From positions 1-40,806 of IMG/VR virus record IMGVR_UViG_3300037189_020067: a DNA stretch of 40,806 bases, one strand, 5' to 3'. The notes below the pieces were generated by a model. That model was not told the DNA's origin. It saw nothing but the letters and a program-made list of their open reading frames with translations, and did no database searches. Each line of letters starts with the position of its first letter. Positions within the stretch are counted from its first letter, which is position 1. Source of the DNA: a virus. Positions 38,404-40,806 of the stretch are shown piece by piece. The translations under genes and the position numbers were made by a program.

Positions 38404-38748
38404 ATGGACTGGAACTTAATTTTAACAATTTTAAGCGTTATTACAATCTTAATTTCTGGCTCGGTTTATGTTGTTGTATTGATAACTAAAGTGACCACAA
38501 GAGTTCGTGATACTGAAAGAGATATTTTAGATCAAAAAGAAAGAATAAAAAATCTGGAAGATAAAACTTCTTTTGAAAATTTAGAAAAAGTAACGCAAAA
38601 AGTATTGACGCAAGCTATTCATTCAAAAGAATTTAAAGAATCAATGCGCGATGTTATTTTGCATGTGTCTAAAAATCACTACGCAGCAGAAAATGGCGTG
38701 ATGATACGAGTTTTAGAAGTTCTTGAAGGATTAGAAGCAAAAAAATAA
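38404..38748 (+). CDS. Membrane-anchored coiled-coil protein of the lysis region
   Basis: 114 residues: one N-terminal transmembrane segment (about 4-28, NLILTILSVITILISGSVYVVVLI), then a charged coiled coil (RVRDTERDILDQKERIKNLEDKTSFENLEKVTQKV), then a helical C-terminus. It starts 2 bp after the giant fibre stop. The shape fits either a fibre-associated membrane protein or a phage protein of the holin/spanin neighbourhood. No family recognised. Confidence 0.6.
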   Translation: MDWNLILTILSVITILISGSVYVVVLITKVTTRVRDTERDILDQKERIKNLEDKTSFENLEKVTQKVLTQAIHSKEFKESMRDVILHVSKNHYAAENGVMIRVLEVLEGLEAKK

Positions 38749-38777
38749 TTGTTTAAATTCAAAATATTAATAAATTT

Positions 38778-39089
38778 ATGACATTAAAATTATTTCAATT
38801 TTTACAAAGTTCATCTGGTGAAAATAGCTCGAAACGCCTTGCTTTTTTACTTGGACATTTAAGCATTAGTTTTGGGTTTTTTTGGGCATCCAATAAATTT
38901 ATCCAAAACGATCATCCTGATTTGGTCGTGGAGATTTATAACAGTTATTTGATTTATTGTTCAATTCTTGGCGGGTTTGTTACTGCCGATATTTTGGTAA
39001 ATTTACTTGAAATTTATAAAGGAAAAAATAAAACAGAAGAACCTAAACCAATTGAGGAGGCAAAAGTAGTAGATGATAAACAGAATTAA
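38778..39089 (+). CDS. Putative holin-like two-pass membrane protein
   Basis: 103 residues. Two hydrophobic segments (about 21-42, RLAFLLGHLSISFGFFWASN, and 57-78, YLIYCSILGGFVTADILVNLL) with a charged C-terminal tail (KGKNKTEEPKPIEEAKVVDDKQN). The arrangement and the position directly before spanin-like and peptidase genes suggest a holin or a phage membrane protein of the 'holin/antiholin' class. It overlaps the i-spanin-like gene by 17 bp. Confidence 0.6.
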   Translation: MTLKLFQFLQSSSGENSSKRLAFLLGHLSISFGFFWASNKFIQNDHPDLVVEIYNSYLIYCSILGGFVTADILVNLLEIYKGKNKTEEPKPIEEAKVVDDKQN

Positions 39090-39282
39090 ACTAATTCTTG
39101 GCGCAATCATTGTTGCTTTGGCTTATGGTTTCGTAAAAGGTAAAAAATCAATTGAAATATTGGAAAATGAACAAGCAGCTAAACAAGTTCAAGAAAAAAA
39201 CAAATACGTTGATGATGCTCGCAAGCTTACTGATGATGAGCGTGATAAGCTCGTGCAAAAGTACACAAAGCGAGCCAAGTAA
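39073..39282 (+). CDS. Inner-membrane spanin-like protein (Rz-like)
   Basis: 69 residues. An N-terminal transmembrane segment (RIKLILGAIIVALAYGFVKG, about 3-22) is followed by a coiled coil (KKSIEILENEQAAKQVQEKNKYVDDARKLTDDERDKLVQKY). This is the i-spanin layout: membrane anchor plus periplasmic helix. A lipoprotein gene is embedded in another frame inside it, as in Rz/Rz1 pairs. GAGGAGGC lies about 12 bases before the ATG. It is short compared with lambda Rz. Confidence 0.72.
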   Translation: MINRIKLILGAIIVALAYGFVKGKKSIEILENEQAAKQVQEKNKYVDDARKLTDDERDKLVQKYTKRAK

Positions 39283-39436
39283 GGATTTGTGTTACGGCGC
39301 GCATTTAGAATATTTTTACCCTTGGATCGAATATTCTATCGCGGAAAAAGATGCAAAGATTGCCAACAATGAATTTGCTTGCGATCAATGTATTCATAGC
39401 CTTACTCACGATGAACAAACTTATTGCGTAGATTAA
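39167..39436 (+). CDS. Outer-membrane lipoprotein, o-spanin-like (Rz1-like), embedded start
   Basis: 89 residues from the ATG at 39167 (an in-frame TTG at 39152 is possible). A basic n-region (NKQLNKFKKKTNT), hydrophobic core (LMMLASLLMMSV) and lipobox ISSC with Cys30 define a signal-peptidase-II lipoprotein. The gene begins inside the i-spanin gene in the +1 frame and runs 154 bp past it, the overlapping Rz/Rz1 architecture. The mature part (CKSTQSEPSKDLCYGAHLEYFYPWIEY ... ACDQCIHSLTHDEQTYCVD) has four further cysteines and is not proline-rich, unlike lambda Rz1. Its TAA overlaps the peptidase ATG. Confidence 0.68.
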   Translation: MNKQLNKFKKKTNTLMMLASLLMMSVISSCKSTQSEPSKDLCYGAHLEYFYPWIEYSIAEKDAKIANNEFACDQCIHSLTHDEQTYCVD

Positions 39437-39888
39437 TGCTTACTATTCAAAATTTGCAACGCCTCAATTTCAAAGCAGAAGACTTTGTAAGATCAAACAC
39501 GGCTGAACAAAAAGGAATTAATAACACCCCAAATCAGAATCAACTAATTGCTGGCATGGTTCTTGCAAACAAAATGCAAGAGCTACGCGATAAAATCAAT
39601 CTCCCGATCATTATTTCAAGCGGGTTTCGCTCTGCTGAATTAAACAAAGCGATTGGTGGCGCGCCTAGCAGTTGGCACATGCAATTCTTGGCTTGTGATT
39701 TTAACATTAAGGGGCTTGATCCTTACGAAGCAGTTTTAAAAATTAAAGAGTCAAAAGTTAGCTTAGATAAATGCTTTGTAGAGCGGAATTGCGTGCATAT
39801 TCAAACTTGCATGGATGAATCTAAAAACCGCAATTTCTTTGGAACTGCGACAAAAGTAAATGGCAAGTGGGTTGTTACTAAATTTTAG
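39436..39888 (+). CDS. M15-family peptidase, endolysin
   Basis: 150 residues from the ATG at 39436; a TTG at 39424 in frame is less likely. The M15 zinc motif is complete: SSGFRSAELNKAIGGAPSSWHMQFLACDFN with His81 and Asp88 (SxHxxxxAxD), and VERNCVHIQ with His121 as third ligand. The family cleaves peptidoglycan cross-bridges or stem peptides (D,D- or L,D-peptidase), so this is the probable endolysin. No signal peptide is present, so it would rely on a holin for release. Start overlaps the o-spanin stop by one base. Confidence 0.9.
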   Translation: MLTIQNLQRLNFKAEDFVRSNTAEQKGINNTPNQNQLIAGMVLANKMQELRDKINLPIIISSGFRSAELNKAIGGAPSSWHMQFLACDFNIKGLDPYEAVLKIKESKVSLDKCFVERNCVHIQTCMDESKNRNFFGTATKVNGKWVVTKF

Positions 39889-39915
39889 ATAAAGTTATTC
39901 AAGTTATATACAATT

Positions 39916-39945
39916 CTTACTAGAACCCAATAAACTTACTAGAAC
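39916..39945 (+). repeat. Direct repeat CTTACTAGAAC, two copies
   Basis: The 11-mer occurs at 39916-39926 and 39935-39945, 19 bp apart, directly before the ATG at 39948. Such paired sites can be an operator or activator site for the last rightward gene. No terminator follows the peptidase gene. Confidence 0.7.
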
Positions 39946-39947
39946 TT

Positions 39948-40223
39948 ATGAAACCCCCGATCAAAGAAACACCCGATCAGATAGTAATTGACAAGGCAAA
40001 AGTAGAATCACTCACAAAAAGGTTTTTAGATGCAGTTAAGGCTTTCTTTGTCAATCTAATTACACAATCCGAATGGGACAGATTAGGGCTTGAAAAAACA
40101 TGGCGTTATTTTTTGCCCCTGATTGTTATTCTTGGGCTTTGGGTGCTTTATTATTTAAGCTTTTGGGCTGCTGGAATTACGCTGGCGATAACTGGTGTTT
40201 GGTTGTGGCGATCTAGGAAATAA
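39948..40223 (+). CDS. Membrane protein with C-terminal hairpin, late region
   Basis: 91 residues. The N-terminal half is polar and helical (KETPDQIVIDKAKVESLTKRFLDAVKAFFVNLITQSEWDRLGLEKTW); the C-terminal third is hydrophobic from about 54 to 87 (YFLPLIVILGLWVLYYLSFWAAGITLAITGVWLW), enough for two tightly packed membrane passes, ending WRSRK. It could be a second holin/antiholin or a pinholin-like protein. A repeated 11-mer precedes it. It is convergent with the minus-strand genes at 40227. Confidence 0.6.
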   Translation: MKPPIKETPDQIVIDKAKVESLTKRFLDAVKAFFVNLITQSEWDRLGLEKTWRYFLPLIVILGLWVLYYLSFWAAGITLAITGVWLWRSRK

Positions 40224-40226
40224 GCA

Positions 40227-40415
40227 TTAGCTTATCTTAAAGCGCCTCATTATATCTTCAGCCAATCCCAAGGCAGCTTCTTTAGTTAATAAAAATTCTC
40301 CAAGATTTTCTTCTACGCGATCAACTTTGTAAATTATTTTTATTTCAAGCAAGTCTTTGCCTTGAAACTCTGGGTAATAATTTATTTCTACTGCGTTACT
40401 TAAAATTACTGCCAT
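40227..40415 (-). CDS. Hypothetical small protein
   Basis: 62 residues (MAVILSNAVEINYYPEFQGKDLLEIKIIYKVDRVEENLGEFLLTKEAALGLAEDIMRRFKIS): three beta strands then a helix by eye. It overlaps the upstream coiled-coil gene by 20 bp, so the two form a leftward pair. Its stop is 3 bp from the end of the rightward membrane gene. Family unknown. Confidence 0.6.
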   Translation of the reverse strand: MAVILSNAVEINYYPEFQGKDLLEIKIIYKVDRVEENLGEFLLTKEAALGLAEDIMRRFKIS

Positions 40416-40803
40416 CTTTCAATTTATTTAATTTTTCCGTATAAAAAGCTATTTTTTCCATTAGCTCTATTTTTAATTCGCTAATTTCTTCAGAGCATTT
40501 TTTCCTTGCTACTTCTTCTAAATTTTTTTCTAAATATTGCTTATAATTCTCAAATCTCTCGTCATTCTTATATAATTGCCGCTGCATTGAACTTATTTCA
40601 TTGTAAAGACTACTTCTAGACTTTTCTAATTCTTCATATTCCAATTTCCATCTTTTTTCTTGCTCTTGCTTTGCAAATTCCCACTCTTGCCTTTGCAATT
40701 CCCAATGATGCTTTAAGCCTTCATATTGATTCAAAAGCTGGTTGTAATCCTGATTTTTGTAATTCTTGTAAAAAAACCAAAATGTTTTTATTTTTTTTAT
40801 CAT
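40396..40803 (-). CDS. Hypothetical coiled-coil protein
   Basis: 135 residues. A basic, aromatic N-terminus (MIKKIKTFWFFYKNYKNQDY) precedes a long coiled coil rich in Glu, Gln and Lys (WELQRQEWEFAKQEQEKRWKLEYEELEKSRSSLYNEIS ... EKNLEEVARKKCSEEISELKIELMEKIAFYTEKLNKL). No catalytic motif. The gene is complete, starting 3 bases from the right edge; its promoter lies outside. Function unknown. Confidence 0.6.
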   Translation of the reverse strand: MIKKIKTFWFFYKNYKNQDYNQLLNQYEGLKHHWELQRQEWEFAKQEQEKRWKLEYEELEKSRSSLYNEISSMQRQLYKNDERFENYKQYLEKNLEEVARKKCSEEISELKIELMEKIAFYTEKLNKLKDGSNFK

Positions 40804-40806
40804 AAT

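Noticed and set aside
1-40806. Complete circular genome
   Set aside because: Joining the right end to the left would not continue the cut DnaB reading frame with its missing C-terminal motifs; the window is a fragment.

Overview
This window is a 40.8 kb piece of a tailed-phage (or prophage) genome. It is AT-rich, roughly one third G+C by eye apart from one richer patch. The head genes are of HK97 type (portal, MuF-like protein, S78 prohead protease, HK97-fold capsid). The tail is contractile and Mu-like, with sheath, tube, frameshifted chaperone, tape measure, gpN, gpP, gp45, gp46, gp47 and gp48 homologues almost in Mu order. The lysis genes look like holins, a two-gene spanin with an outer-membrane lipoprotein, and an M15 peptidase, so the host should be a Gram-negative bacterium; I cannot name it. 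No integrase, transposase or CI-like repressor is visible, so lifestyle is open. The left edge cuts a dnaB-type helicase, and the right edge does not continue it, so the window is not a closed genome.

Layout. 1-7303 is a leftward early/replication/anti-restriction region: partial DnaB helicase, a replication-initiator-like protein, an iteron-like TGGGTT cluster, a small HTH protein, then an ~800 nt gene-free stretch full of hairpins (2245-3040), small membrane proteins, a DUF4942-type adenine methyltransferase, an ArdC-type protein with an HExxH zincin domain, and a small zinc-ribbon protein under a good sigma70-like promoter at 7349-7377. 7304-7719 is a divergent control region. From 7720 rightward come the terminase small subunit, a secreted thermonuclease, a tRNA-Thr with odd loops, a structured leader and the terminase large subunit. 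A cluster of very small, mostly membrane-spanning or unknown proteins follows (10273-11887), then the head genes (11880-20030), tail and baseplate (20033-30957), fibres (31026-38401) and lysis (38404-40223). Two minus-strand genes close the window.

Two minus-strand blocks interrupt the late region: 14102-15851 (four accessory genes, one an HslV/proteasome-like Ntn hydrolase) and 27646-28505 (an unknown gene plus the gp45-like spike, a structural gene that is normally co-directional with its neighbours). Straight after each block, and also before the gp38-sheath genes and before terL, lies the motif GGTTTTCGGA (TCTTGGTTTTCGGATT in three of the four), about 63-73 bp ahead of a start codon. I read it as a phage-specific late control element that restarts rightward transcription.

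The most interesting items are: (1) the 2245-3040 region, which on the minus strand folds into many hairpins including five with GAAA tetraloops, a strong candidate for a large phage non-coding RNA in the size and context class of GOLLD/ROOL; (2) the phage-borne Ntn hydrolase with Thr1/Asp17/Lys preserved, next to the prohead protease; (3) the repeated late motif; (4) a beta-module nested inside a second copy of itself in the tail-terminator gene; (5) the inverted spike gene; (6) the tRNA with altered D and T loops. No searches or folding programs were run; all family calls rest on motifs, gene order and recognition by eye.
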